From Liolophura sinensis (taxonomy: Eukaryota > Mollusca > Polyplacophora > Chitonida > Chitonidae): 64,000 nt of DNA. The stretch spans positions 25,714,402-25,778,401 of the forward strand of contig NC_088301.1 of NCBI RefSeq assembly GCF_032854445.1, in the 5' to 3' direction. Numbering within the stretch: the first letter of the stretch is position 1; each line of letters begins with the position of its first letter. Below the pieces are notes generated by a model, which was not told the DNA's origin, searched no databases, and saw nothing but the letters and a program-made list of their open reading frames with translations. A program made the translations under genes and the position numbers. Below are positions 10,339 through 22,541 of the stretch, one piece after another.

Positions 10339-10807
10339 AATTAACCTAATTAAAACATAGTTTAAATCACAAGTAAGCGACGTCTGCAAGTTGACATCAT
10401 TGTTGTTTGTGATTTCTTATTTTGCGTTGTATCACTGATGGTTATCTTCCTTGATACTACACTCTAAGGATTCCTTCGTCGTCATATGACCGAAAAATTG
10501 TTAAGTACGACGTTAAACCCCAAGCACTCACTCACTCCTTGATACTAAGCTATCATTCTATGGGTTAGTGCACCCCCCCCCCCCCCCCCCCCACCCTTTC
10601 TCTCTTACCGACAGATAACTTGTGCAGTAATCATTCTGATAAAGATGGTCACAAAGGATATCACTCTTCCTGGTCAGAAAGCTATTTTCGTTGAATAATG
10701 TCTTCATCACTGGCGAATTAAATGGGACTGAATTCTCAGACAGACGTCACAAAACCTTACAATGGATAACTGAAGTTATTTTTAAAACATTTTTCTTACA
10801 AAATGTA
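10339..10807 (+). repeat. Duplicated block, copy A (contains a SINE-tail insertion)
   Basis: Shares CCTAATTAAAACATAGTTT, TGATGGTTATCTTCCTTGAT and TCAGAAAGCTATTTTCGTTG, in the same order, with copy B at 10959-11287. It differs by a 77-bp insertion (10460-10536) and by a 20-base C run at 10573-10592. Confidence 0.85.
10460..10536 (+). mobile_element. SINE 3'-end insertion with 11-bp target-site duplication
   Basis: The inserted piece contains GATTCCTTCGTCGTCATATG, AAAATTGTTAAGTACGACG and a (CACT)n tail, the 3' end of SINE family 2 also seen at 18905-18985 and about 24936-25005. CCTTGATACTA flanks it on both sides (10449-10459 and 10537-10547). The paralogous copy B has a single CCTTGATATAA, i.e. 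an empty site. Confidence 0.85.
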
Positions 10808-10958
10808 ACCCCAAGCATACATAATTTACATATTTAACGTACATGATTCACTTAACGTGGGCCTGAGTGCCCGACAAAGTGGGCTTTTGACGTGATGTTG
10901 GAGCTATTACAAATTACAGTAATCAGCCAATCTTTCGGTTAATCCTAAAGCATAATGA

Positions 10959-11287
10959 AATTAGCCTAATTAAAACATAGTTTGAATCACGAGTAGGCGA
11001 CATCTCCAAGTTGACAGCATTGTTGTTTGTGATTTCTCATTCCGCGTTGTATCACTGATGGTTATCTTCCTTGATATAAATCTATCATTCCACTGGTTGG
11101 TGTGCCTCTTACTGACAAATAACTCTGATAAAGATTGTCACAATGGATATCCCGCACTTCCTGGTCAGAAAGCTATTTTCGTTGAATAAGGTCTTCATCA
11201 CTGGCGAATTGAATTCTTAGACAAACGTCACAAAACCTTAAAGACAGGTAACTGAAGTTCTCTTTAAACATTTTTTTTTACAAAGTA
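10959..11287 (+). repeat. Duplicated block, copy B (empty site)
   Basis: Direct repeat of copy A about 620 bp downstream. It lacks the SINE tail and the long C run, so it represents the pre-insertion arrangement. There are scattered substitutions throughout. Confidence 0.85.
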
Positions 11288-11289
11288 TT

Positions 11290-12790
11290 CCCCTAACATA
11301 TATGCCTAAATGAGCATTTATAGATATAAACGGACATGGATATTCAAATGAAAACATATATGTAAATCTAAATATTTTCAGAATTGAAGACTACATCATG
11401 TCAGCCAAGTTAAAACATTACACATCACTCACATGTCTGAAGTTTTTAGTGTGATTTAATTGATTTTAAAAGTTTTAAACATTACCTAGCGTTAGACGGT
11501 ACTGGCTTTTCCTTCAGTAAAACAGGATTACTTAACATATAGAAGATAGGTATTAAATACAAAAAAAAAAAATGTGAAAATGTATTGTAAAGCCAGGATT
11601 TTAGAATATTTATTTATTTTATATTTGTCTAACTCCATGATTTAGAAGCCGATGTTCTCGGGTTAAACCACTGACCTGAGGCAAGTTTCTGACGAACTTT
11701 ACCACGTGTAACGTATAAACAGGTACACCCCATCGATGGAAGACAAGTGGTCCAGGGTTAGTGGTATTCATTGAACGTTTGGCAGCGGCAACAAAATCAG
11801 TAGGCTTAGCGGCTGGAGAATCTGCAAATTCCTGCCCAACGTGGGTTTTGAATTGTTCATGAAATCCCCATAACGATGCTGGAAACGCGGATGCTAATAC
11901 AGCCTTATACAGGTTTTTTTCCACTTATATCTTGTATCTCTTGTTTGAAATGCACTTTGTAAAAAATTCTCTTTACAACACATAAGCCTTACACACGTAC
12001 ACACACACACGCGCGGAGATATATATGTAATTAAATATTATTAATAAACGTTAATATTTGGATGAAATCATATATTTCACATATTTTTGGGAACTTATGG
12101 GATTTCTTTTTCTACGCCTTCATGCATATTGGCGTATGGGAGGAAAACAAAATATGTATAGCCGTATTTTTGATAAAAATCCTTAACCGACTGTTACACC
12201 TCATGTATGTGGGGTGTGTATAGTCAGTGTGTCGTACACGTGACGTTCTGTCATTAAGTGCTATTTATCCGTTTCTCAGAAATAATGAATTGCATATCTT
12301 TCTTTAATGGCCATATGATTTATTCATCCGCAAAACATTTCCTTTTAAGAGTAAAATTTTCAAACAAAAGATGTCCTCATGACATTAACCCGTGTTCATA
12401 AAGTTTCCGCTAGGGTGAGAAATATTTAAAAAAAAAATGACTAATACAAAATAAAGCCCATAAAAATAGCGGTGTGTGAAGGAATAGCCCATGAAGGTAC
12501 GGATAAACACGTTACCGCTTGAGTGAACAGAGTCCTGGTGACTGGGTTCTCCTCAAACACTTCAAGGATAAGTATGAGAGATGTCCTTCTCGGCATTGTG
12601 TCTAGTATAAATCTTTAACAGTAATACATTGCCAACTTTTACTACCGTGACACCGCAAATCTGTTGTTTTGTTTTTTTAAATTGTTTTATTATCAAATTG
12701 AGTTTGCAAAAACATTTAATAAAATGTGACGACCAGGGCTAATGTGGCCAATCATTAATTTCTGATGTTGATGATTTGAGTTTGTATAGA
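11290..12790. other. Gene-free stretch with one family 3 repeat
   Basis: Outside the family 3 repeat (11630-11870) I see AT-rich single-copy-looking sequence, a short (CA)n/(CG) tract near 12000, and no gene. Confidence 0.35.
11630..11870 (+). repeat. Unclassified interspersed repeat, family 3
   Basis: GGGTTAAACCACTGACCTGA, then TTCTGACGAACTTTACCACG and, further on, GAGAATCTGCAAATTCCTGC. The same order of words appears at 32965-33175, with shorter pieces at 13083-13175, 35163-35235 and 58245-58330, and in reverse at 14756-14830. A minus-strand frame across it is not a gene. Confidence 0.6.
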
Positions 12791-12792
12791 CA

Positions 12793-12958
12793 GTTTATTT
12801 ATTTATTTATTTATTTGATTGATGTTTTACCCCGTTCTCAAGAATATTTCACCTATTATTTCGGTAGCAAGCATTATCTTGGGAGGGAACCGGGCAGAGT
12901 CCGGAGAAAACCCACGATCGTCCGCAGGTTAATGGCAGACCTTCCCACGTACGCACAT
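12793..12958 (-). repeat. SINE family 1, diverged and 5'-truncated
   Basis: (TTTA)n, then GATTGATGTTTTACCCCG, CTCAAGAATATTTCACCTAT and ACCGGGCAGAGTCCGG, ending near CCTTCCCACGTACG. The spread of mismatches suggests an old copy. Confidence 0.8.
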
Positions 12959-12969
12959 GCTTCATAGCG

Positions 12970-14560
12970 GGTTAATTAAAATATATAATTACAGATAATA
13001 ATGGTGTGCAAAGTGATGAGGTTATAAGCGTGAATAATTCAAGTGCTTGTGTTCACGGGCTATAAATAAATATTACGAGCTTTCGGAGTCCCCTATATAA
13101 ACCACCAAACTTCGGCATGTTACTGACGAACTTTTTCACGTATCACGTGCAGACATGCGAACCGACAAAGCCCAAGGTGTATTATAACAATGCAGACATT
13201 GATTGTTACACGGGACAAGCGTGTTCTTAAGAAATGTCAATAATCTAGGTCATTTATTCAAAGCCAGGTGTGCCATTGTGTAAACCAGGTGTAACTAAAC
13301 AATGTCGCCTTGTAGTTCAGTAAAGACGAGGCGGGGCACTATATACCAGTGCAAGAGTACGCGGCCTGTAGTATAAGCCTGCACGCGTTTTTTGAAAGTG
13401 CACTAATAAAGAACTGAAGTTGTTAGGGCGGTGAAATGCCATGACAGTTCTAAGAGAAACAGTGAGTTTTGGAAAGGAAACGTTGAGGCGTGAATTTTTG
13501 CACTCGTCGGTGACCTTTGGTTGAAAGACAATGGCGCGTATTCTGAAGACTACAGCCCCGGCCCAGCAATTGTTAAACCTACTCTGACCACGGCACGTGC
13601 CTCCCATTCATGGACTCCTCGGTCGATTAACAAACACTATGTGCCCGCCCCAGTAACTATACCTTAGATTTGACAGATGTTTCACAATTACATAACTAAA
13701 AGTACATAATGGAATTTTTGTACTCTCTAAGCCACAACAGATGTTAGAGTCTGATACGCACGTACACATATATGATGGTCTTTTCTTTGACCTATCTACA
13801 CTTAGCAAGACTAACGACTAGGGCGAATTATATAAGGGGGGTAAATATACGTGGGGAATTTCTTGCAGTTTGCATTTGTTCAGTCCAACAAATTTCTTTT
13901 AGAGCAGGGTTTTTTTGTTTTGTTTTGTTTCGTTTTTTAAATAAACTTCATAGTGCATTACTGATCTGCGCAGCGGTGATTTCATTTATTTCCCAAACAA
14001 CAAATACCAACATACATCTTCCTGGGGCCAGCTTTAGGGAAGCAGTCGTAACTTGCGCCTGTCGTAACTTCCATGACAACATATCGTAAAGACATGGATA
14101 CATGTACGTCACCATATACTAAATGTTACTGAGGTAACATTGTACAAACTTTGTAAAATTGTCGAATTTTTGAAACCCTGAAGTAAACACCGTATCCACT
14201 TCATGTAGCTTTCCATTTAATAATACAGCCTATTTTTTCCGAGTGTCTAAGTTGCTAGACGAGGATCACTGGCCGTCACTTGTAATGTTGAGGCCAATTT
14301 CACAAAACGTTCTTAAATTTTCAGTTTATCGCAATTATTTTTGGAATTAAATGAATGAAAGTTGGTAGTCACCCAGATTTACATTATTACAAAAAAGAAA
14401 GTAAATCAGTTCAACTGGATTTTTGGACTTGGATTCATATGTCAACGTGACTGAAACACACTGGTATCTTGTCTGGGTTACAGCTCTACAACGTGAATTC
14501 ACTTACGGAGCAAAATCTACCGACATTCTGAAAACATGTCCTAACTTACGCACCAGGGGG
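12970..14560. other. Gene-free stretch
   Basis: Besides the family 3 fragment no coding or RNA feature is recognised. Minus-strand frames between 13317 and 13808 have no recognisable domain. Confidence 0.35.
13083..13175 (+). repeat. Family 3 repeat fragment
   Basis: AAACCACCAAACTTCGGCAT, TTACTGACGAACTTTTTCAC and GTGCAGACATGCGAACCGA match the family 3 word order. Confidence 0.45.
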
Positions 14561-14566
14561 CCTCCG

Positions 14567-14716
14567 TGGCTCAGTTGGTTAGCACGCTAGCCTAGCGTAA
14601 TGACCCAGGGATCTCTCACTAATGCTGCTGCTGTGAGTTCAAGTCCAAGTTCAAGTATAAGTGAAATATTCTTGAGTACGTAGTAAAACACCAATGAAAT
14701 AAATATGTAAATAAAC
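14567..14716 (+). repeat. SINE family 1 with large internal deletion
   Basis: An intact head (GGGCCTCCGTGGCTCAGTTG box A, GTGAGTTCAAGTCC box B) is followed at once by GTATAAGTGAAATATTCTTG and the AT-rich tail. The middle half of the element is absent. The junction lies at a repeated GTTCAAGT, which suggests deletion or template switching at a short direct repeat. Confidence 0.85.
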
Positions 14717-14719
14717 TTA

Positions 14720-17700
14720 CGCACCAAACAAGACAAGGCTGTATCTGTATGTCACACCTGGGAAAGTTTGTTAGTAACTTGCCAAGGTCAGTGGTATATC
14801 ACAGACCCTCTAGTTCCCTCCAAAAAAATGACATTAAATGTGTAAGTTAAAAATGCTTGAGTGTGGGGTTAAACAACAGTCAAATGAATACAATAAATAA
14901 ATAAAGAAAGCAATAAATAAATAAATTTCTAGTCTACATATAGGATGTTTTCACGAGTCGCGATTGCAGCCATTTTGTGTGTCAACTCACGGATCAAGCC
15001 CCCTTTCACATAAAATGCTCATGATTCAAAAGGTTGACTGACGTCATTTTTTTAATCTGTCTTCTTACATTTCCTATTTTTATATTTTTGGAGGTCAATA
15101 TCTAAAGCTTAATATACCACTTTTATTTTCTGAACAAGTCAACACCTCGTATTCTAAACAAAGCTGACCGAAGCAATATTTAGCCCTGCTACTTCAGACT
15201 GGATCCGGGTTGAAGATCATGTGACTGGTGACATAGTCACGTGACTTCCCATTTGCTCGTGATGACAGACATGGTTACCTGATTATTACTCCCGATATTT
15301 ATAGCTGTTTTCCTTAATTGTCAGCAGTCAACAATTAATTTACGTGTTATTTGTCACTGAATAAAACTGATTATAGAAACACTGAAATCGCGCGTCTGCA
15401 CGACTTTTATGCTATGCTGTGCTTCATTGGACACATTCGATCGTGCCATTTATACATTGTGAAGATGCACAATGCGCATCTCTATACCATCTGGCATACT
15501 CTCTTAGTTGTAATAAAGGAAATAGTTTGAAACTTAACAATAGTTGGTTGAAAACCTAGGTTTTTCCTGTGGTACAAGGTGTTCAGAAGGAATTTCCTAT
15601 ATTCTCAAGTTACAATGTCTAGTCATTATTTCTCGGCAAAAAGTAGGCTTTTATTATCAATATTCACATGCCGAGCGTGATTTTGATGCTGAACATGATT
15701 TTAACACATATTTTTTATCAACGCATTTCTCGCCTAGTTAATTCGATTTGTTATTTGTATACTAAGTGATATAATCAAGCCATTAGATCAAAGGATCGAA
15801 GACATATAAGAACATGTGTTGGTGACATTTCGTCAGGGCAGTCCACCCATCAAGAATACAACACTGCCAACTTTCAAAGCAAAAAAGAACACATCAAAGT
15901 CCTTATTGGGTCTTACGAGACTACATTAACCCTTGGACATTTTCCCTTAGTTATCATTTTCCAAGTAATACCAGTGAGACACAAATCTTTGAAGAAGTCA
16001 TAAAACTAGTCAGGCTAAAATTCATGAACAAGTCCTCATTTTCCCAGACACAAAACCTGGGACAAGCCTTCAATTTCTAAGTGGTACCAAAGATACAGAA
16101 AACCGTCAATAAACCATCATTTTCCCAGTAGTATCAAGGAAACATAAACCCTTGAACAAGTTATCATTTTCTCGGTGATATTAGGGAGTTCATTTTGGCG
16201 TGTAGACCAAATATTATATATCAAACAGAATATTTGAGATTTCATATAGTAAAACAGACCAGACTTTATTTTGGAATTGAACACTGAGAGAATTACATAC
16301 TAGTCAGGTGGCGAATACTAACTCCTAGATGTCGCCTGCTGGGATATATACAAGGGCAATGGCCTCGCATCGCTTCGCTTTGATCTCGACATGATGGTGA
16401 TTCCCTGGGAAGATGGTAACATTTCCTTCTCTAATATAACTGTCTTCATGTTCATATGATGCTTAATATATGTCGTAACCATTCTGATATTTCTGGGATT
16501 TAATAGCGATCAGTGGAAGCGTAAAATATCAGACACATAAGCAATGTAAATATGACGTGGTTGTTGTGGTGAAGGATTGCTATGTGGATTAATTACTATT
16601 TTGTGATGTTAATTACACAGTTAAAACTGAAATGCCAATTAAGGATAACTTGTTACCTATCAGTTTAACTTGTTGTTGGACACAGTCTTGGTGTATTTCT
16701 CGCCCTGAACTGGTAGAAGGTGCCATGTCATGTGTTCATGCTACATGGAGCGGCCATGTTTATTTCACTATAACTCTCTAATAAATAGGCTTATTTTATT
16801 TGAAGATCTACACATGTTATAGACCACAAAGAGATATAGTAGGAAACTGTTGTTATTATTACTCTGGATGACTTATGTGAAATCAAACAAAATATGATCT
16901 ACGGTCATTCTAATGATGTACTTAGTGTAACTCCATTTTGATGTAGAGAGTACGTGCTGAAGTGTATAAAAGCGGGAAATTCAAGTAACCCAGGTACTTG
17001 GTCAAAAATATTGTCCTTGGTCCACACCTTGGTACTTGGTCCACACCTTGACTTATCATCATTGACCTGATCACGGACTGGAATATATCCACCTGAGGTA
17101 TGATAGAGCCTTTGTCATTACCTTACAATCTGTTTTAATTTGGAATTATAAGATTAAACGTCCTATTTTCTCTGCATGTGGGTTTTAACCCTTTGTAAAC
17201 ACGGGCCCCCAGTGCTCCTATGAAATCATAGGGTTACTACTGAAACATGCAGATTTCCACGGGGCAATTCTTTTGTAACAGTTTCAAGGCATTTACGAAT
17301 ACGTCAACCCTGATGTCTGGAATATTCGAAGATAATGAGGATATTACTAATACTGCCTTTACTTGCACTTGTCCGTAAGTTCATGGGGTCACCCCATCGG
17401 GTACTAGGGTAACCTTGTGAAATTATCGGGTACTAGTGCAAGTCAGACAGTGTGTGTACTCCCTTGATGTTGATGGTCACCCCTTTAGAAATGGCTGGGT
17501 CATTATAATGCCGTAGACATCCAAGATACTCAGTCTCCCTTTTGCTGTGTCACTGGTTAATCCCAAGAAAGCATGGGTAGTAGCTGAATCCACTAATCTA
17601 TGATTCACTATGATGCACTGGCTCATGCCTACCCCAAGAAATCATTGGGTACTGAATTTACTGGCTTGCATACAAAAGGAAAGCACATAGAAAGTTAATA

Positions 17701-18680
17701 ATTTCGGAATGAGAGAAATTTAAAACACCTGCACGAACATACAGATCATATGTCATCTTCTTGAATAAAACATTGTTTGCTATGTTTCAACCGAAGACTA
17801 CTGTGTTGAGTTGTTCACTATGTAGTTCTTTCACTACCTTTTGATCAGGGATTCATACGCTCTTATCACAAGCTGGTGAATGGCCTATGCGAGGTACTTG
17901 ATATAGTTGTTGCTATACACATCGGGTACTTGGTATGATTAACGATTGATTGGCGTGTGTACACTTCACTAAAGCTTTAGTGAGACTTAATTAGCCAATC
18001 ACAATAGATCCAGCGCATACATAGCAAGATTACTTTCACAACAACGTTTGATGCCACCACTTGTTGAATTAAAACTGTACGTAGAGTAATCATTAAATAT
18101 GAAAGCAGTCGCTGGTTTTCACTCATGCCGGTAAAACGCAGCGAGTATTCAAATCTTGTACTGTGCTAGTCTACAAGTTGTTGTTAATTAGATATATATC
18201 TTATTAATTAAAAATATATCTCATTAGTTTTAATAAAACAATTATAATTTACCACCAAGGGTCAGAAATATCGTTCATTTCTATTATTGAGTGAAATGAC
18301 TCTGTGTATTTCTCACTCTGCCGGGCAAGTCAGTCTCCCTATAGAACCAGGAACTCGGAGCATAAAGCTATGACCACACCGGAAGTAATTTATGAAATCA
18401 TGCGTATTAATGCAGTGGACACAAGTGAACACGGAAAGTGAATAAAACCAAGAAACGGAACGTCACAGAACGCAAACTTTCCGTTTGTGACCACCATACA
18501 ATAAGACTGTTGCAAAATGAAATGAAAATACCTTTGACTCAGTAAATAGTTTCCAAATTACAAGCGTGTGACGTAGTTTTATGGGAATGAAGTCAGAATT
18601 CCCGGATCTAACAAACCATACACTTGACACTGACATCTTCCTTAATGTACAAGTCAAGTAATAACGCCACACTGTAGTTG
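14720..18680. other. Gene-free stretch of about 4 kb
   Basis: Contains a reversed family 3 fragment (14756-14830), an AAAT-rich tract (about 14888-14925) and a degenerate repeat (15920-16200). GGTACTTGGTCCACACCTTG is duplicated side by side near 17015-17048. No gene recognised. Confidence 0.35.
15920..16200 (+). repeat. Degenerate tandem repeat, unit about 60 bp
   Basis: The word TCATTTTCCCAG/TTATCATTTTC recurs roughly every 55-65 bases, followed by a variable 'agtaataccag...acacaaa...cttgaacaagtc' segment. About five degraded units. Confidence 0.5.
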
Positions 18681-18684
18681 ATAA

Positions 18685-18686
18685 AT

Positions 18687-18717
<31 letters not shown>

Positions 18718-18780
18718 TTTGATTTGCGGATGGTCGTGGGTTTCTCCCGGGCTCTTCCCGGTTTCCTCCTACCGTTATTA
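18685..18780. repeat. Chimeric SINE family 1 fragment
   Basis: A (TTTA)n tract in minus orientation runs into GATTTGCGGATGGTCGTGGG and CCCGGTTTCCTCCTACCG, which are plus-orientation SINE core. The two halves point opposite ways, so this is a rearranged copy. Confidence 0.65.
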
Positions 18781-18904
18781 CTCTTTATATCTCGTCCACA
18801 CGTGTTGCCACAACAGTCTGTTTCTTGTAACAAGCTTATATTCAGCAGGTTGTAAATCACTGATACTCCTACCAAAATTGCGACACACTGTATGTACATA
18901 CACA

Positions 18905-18985
18905 CTTAATGACTCCTCGTCATCATATGACTGGAAAATTGTCAAGTATGACGTAAACCCCCGCGCATACATACATACAAGCATA
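18905..18985 (+). repeat. SINE family 2, 3' end fragment
   Basis: GACTCCTCGTCATCATATGA, AAAATTGTCAAGTATGACGT and a CATACATA tail match the family 2 3' end. Confidence 0.65.
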
Positions 18986-19212
18986 CCATGATTGCCCTGT
19001 AGTCTGTAACACAGAAAGCTATACGCACTGATTTGTTGAAAGTCTATATCATTGCAAGGAGAATAGAATACTTTGTCTAATTCATAATATTAAGATATAT
19101 TCAGCTTATTTTCGATATGAACGCATTGTCTCAGGTGACATCATCAATATAGTTAGTCGTCTGGACTGAAGCGCTATATACCGAATGACTTTGAGCCAGT
19201 CGCATAAATGTA

Positions 19213-19430
19213 GGTACTCAGTGGGTTAGCGCGCTAGAGCAGCGTAATGTCCCAGGGGTCTCTCACCAATGAGGATGCTGGCTTCCTCTCCGGCCGTACG
19301 TGGGAAGGTCTCCCAGCATCTTGCGGATGGTCGTGGGTTTCCTCCGGGCTCTGCCCGGTTTCCTCCGACGGCCGCCGTCGTGTAAGTTAAATATTCTTGA
19401 ATCAAGTTGAATCAAATAAATATAAATGAA
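19213..19430 (+). repeat. SINE family 1 copy with deletions
   Basis: Head GGGTTAGCGCGCTAGAGCAG, middle GCCGTACGTGGGAAGGTCT, core TGCGGATGGTCGTGGGTTTC, and tail AAATATTCTTGAATCAAG. It lacks box B and part of the CACCATAATGCTGG core. Confidence 0.8.
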
Positions 19431-19439
19431 TGTATGTAC

Positions 19440-20000
19440 CATTCGCAGTGAATATAAGCTAGCTGAATGAACGGAGGTGAATAAAAGCTAGCTGTCCGAA
19501 CTGAGGCGCCATCCGCATTGAATAAGTGCTAGTCTTCTGAACTGAGGCCTCATTCTTAAAGGATAAGAGCCAGTTGTCTGAAATGAGGTGAAAAAGATCT
19601 AGTTGTCCTAAGTGAGGCGCCATCCGCATTGAATAAGAGGTCAACTAGGGTCTGAACTGAGGTGTCATTACCAACAATATAAAAGCTAATTGCTTAAAAT
19701 GATGTGAAAAAGAGATTGTGCTCTGAACTGAGGAGCCATTCCCAAGGAATAAGAGCCAGTTGTCTGAACTGAGGTTAATATGAGCTAATAGTCTAAAATG
19801 AGGTCTCATCACAAAGGAATAAGAGGTATCCTTCTGAACTGAGGCGCCACACCCAGTGAATAAGAGGTAGTTGTCCGCATTCAGGCGCCATCCCCAATGA
19901 ATAAAAGCTTATTATCTGAAATGTGGCGCCATTCCAGGTGAATAAGAGCTAGTCGTCTGAACTGAGGTGTAATCCCCAATGAATAAGACCTATTCGCCTG
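19440..20000 (+). repeat. Degenerate minisatellite, unit about 40 bp, about 14 units
   Basis: CTGAACTGAGGCGCCATCC-like words recur at about 19497, 19537, 19578, 19607, 19653, 19724, 19763, 19793, 19833, 19877, 19916 and 19957. Each is followed by 'aataagagctagttgt'. Spacing varies between about 28 and 46 bases because units have gained or lost bases. Confidence 0.8.
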
Positions 20001-20004
20001 AATA

Positions 20005-21480
20005 ATGCATTGATTAAGAAGCGCACACGCGGACACCAATACGCCAACCAGTATCCACTTACGACATCGTGTCCAACAGCAGTGTCGTTGACGTATTTGA
20101 AACACTTTAACGGTTCCTCTATAAGATTGTATATTCGAGACAGACGAGCATCAGGCGAGAATCTACAAGACTTAGCAACAAATTTTAGACCAGAATCATT
20201 TTGAAGAAGGAAAGGTTGTCAGTTCTCGCTTTTCGGTACACTTGCACCGATTAGCAAATACACCTTAATAAACACGTACAGCATCACGATCACACACGTC
20301 AGTTGACTTTTTTTATTAACTTCTCATGAAAATCACAATTTAACTTATAACAAAATATATTTTCACTGTTCACACTAAAGAAAATGTGCTTACGTGTACA
20401 ATAAATAGTAATTCATACAATCAACGTGATGAAACTGATTATATCGCATGTGGAACATAAAAATTTGAATCGAGATAATTAAAAATTTTGTCATGAAACG
20501 TTTCATTTAAATTGTGCTAATTTGAACTGATTAATGAATCTCTTTATAGTTATACAAGCGAAGAAAAACATATAAAAATCAGAATGACGTAGAACGAAGG
20601 CCGCTAAAAAGATTTTGGGAATGTATAGAAGCATGATTTTTCTGTAGGTAGGAAGATAATGTAATCATTGGATCGACTTAGTGTGAACAGTAAATTGAAC
20701 ATCATATCTATACAATCGACTGTTCCAAAAGACTTTTGAACTCTTATAAATCACCGATTTAGATTTTTCCGAAGATGGGTGAGGGGTGGGGGGGGGGGAT
20801 ATATCTCAAGCGTATTCCATGTTGCTTCGAACCAGAACCATTGCGATTTGCAACGACAATGACAGATATGCCCGTAAAAACTTCACAATTATATATTTGC
20901 TGACACAGCAGATTTCCAGGTGTGCTATGTTGGGCTATGCATACGCATGTACATTTTTTTTTTTGGAGACGTGATAAAAACGTGATAAAAATATCACCAG
21001 CTAGAATGTAGGGCAAAGGGGCGATAAGCGAGTTCAATGGAAATGAACTGTGTGTATTGTAAGCAAACATGGACCGAAACAATGGGGAGTATGCATGCAT
21101 GGGCAGGGGGTGGAGTAGAGAGATACACTGATACTACATATCGGGTCAAAAAAAGGCACGTTCTGTCTTGTACATTAAACAGCTTAGAAGAGCTGGAAAT
21201 GTCACAGATGTAACAGCAAAGTGGAAACAAAGGGGGTGATTTAAGCCCTGTTTCAGCATAAAGCCCTTGTACCTGATACGGTGTACACACCCAAAAAACA
21301 AAGGAGAAAAAAAAGCGCAACGTTATTCTCGCTTTTTGAGCTGTCTTGAAGGTAACAGCAAATCTTGACCGCATGTACATTTCAAGGCAACACGAACATC
21401 TTCCTGTAAAAGTGTTCCAAAAGTGAATGTATATTCTTTTTAAACAGAAGAGCGTCAGTGAGCATTCATCAATGGTTATG
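20005..21480. other. Gene-free stretch
   Basis: AT-rich, with a G run near 20787-20797 (GGGTGGGGGGGGGG) and no recognised gene or repeat family. Confidence 0.35.
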
Positions 21481-21489
21481 AAAAACAGA

Positions 21490-21491
<2 letters not shown>

Positions 21492-21566
<75 letters not shown>
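21492..21566. repeat. (TA)n microsatellite
   Basis: About 74 bp of uninterrupted TA. It produces open frames on both strands that are not genes. Confidence 0.95.
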
Positions 21567-21567
<1 letters not shown>

Positions 21568-22069
21568 TTGATCTCAAGTTTAAACTCAAATTTACAAGAC
21601 ATCGTTTACTGATATTTTATTTCCCCCAACCTAACACTCTGGAACAAAAATTGCATTTAACATTGGCCGTAAATACCACAGTTTTAAACGACGCCTATAC
21701 GTCTATCACAATGACTTTATTACGTATTTACACATACAAAGGGTTTAAATCCAGAGATTTTTTTGCCCTCCGCGACGGGTTTTTAACAAACATTTACATC
21801 TAGCATTTCATCGCAAATACTACAGTTTTTTTAATATTTAAATAAAATGTGTATTCACAGTCCTTACCAGGAAATACCATTACACAACGATATATTGAAA
21901 CATATGACTATGTGGCAAAAACGTCATCGGATGAGTAAAGAAAGACCAGATGATTCTGTCTTTACCATCAAAAGATATTTTAAAAAAATGACAGCAAATT
22001 TCGAGGCGTGGTTGTAAGCTTAACATTGGTCATGAGACAAGTTTAAACCGGGCCTGTCTTCAAGTAGGC

Positions 22070-22073
<4 letters not shown>

Positions 22074-22160
<87 letters not shown>
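22074..22160. repeat. (TA)n microsatellite
   Basis: About 86 bp of TA, preceded by GTGTGTATATA, about 380 bp beyond the ACOD1 stop codon. It is probably in or near the 3'UTR of that gene. Confidence 0.95.
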
Positions 22161-22162
<2 letters not shown>

Positions 22163-22541
22163 CAATGCAAAAGAAACAAGCCAGTTAAATTAGATCAATG
22201 AACATGTTTAGACTGCTTGAAGGTTGTATGCATTACTGAGCAGCCATTCCATTAAAGTCCCACCACTGAAGAGTACTGACAAATTTGCCAATAAGCGTTC
22301 CGGAATTTGTTACAGTCATGACATTTAGATGATCTCAGCAGTTATATCAAATGGCTTTCAATGGTCTTTCCTCCGACTTTCAATCATTTGGATGACCTCA
22401 AGTTATTTCAACTGGCAATCGTTTGTCTGTCCTCCGACATCCAAAGTAATTCTAGGCGTTCAATCATTCAAAGTTCATACACCTTGATCTTCAAACACAG
22501 CAAGCACCAGATGGATTGACCCAACGTGATACAGATCTCTG

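Noticed and set aside
11619..11924. 101-codon minus frame with protein-like composition
   Set aside because: Overlies a family 3 interspersed repeat that is found at several other places.
20994..21612. 202-codon minus frame and 61-codon plus frame near 21.5 kb
   Set aside because: Opened by the (TA)n tract; no domain, splice site or family signal.
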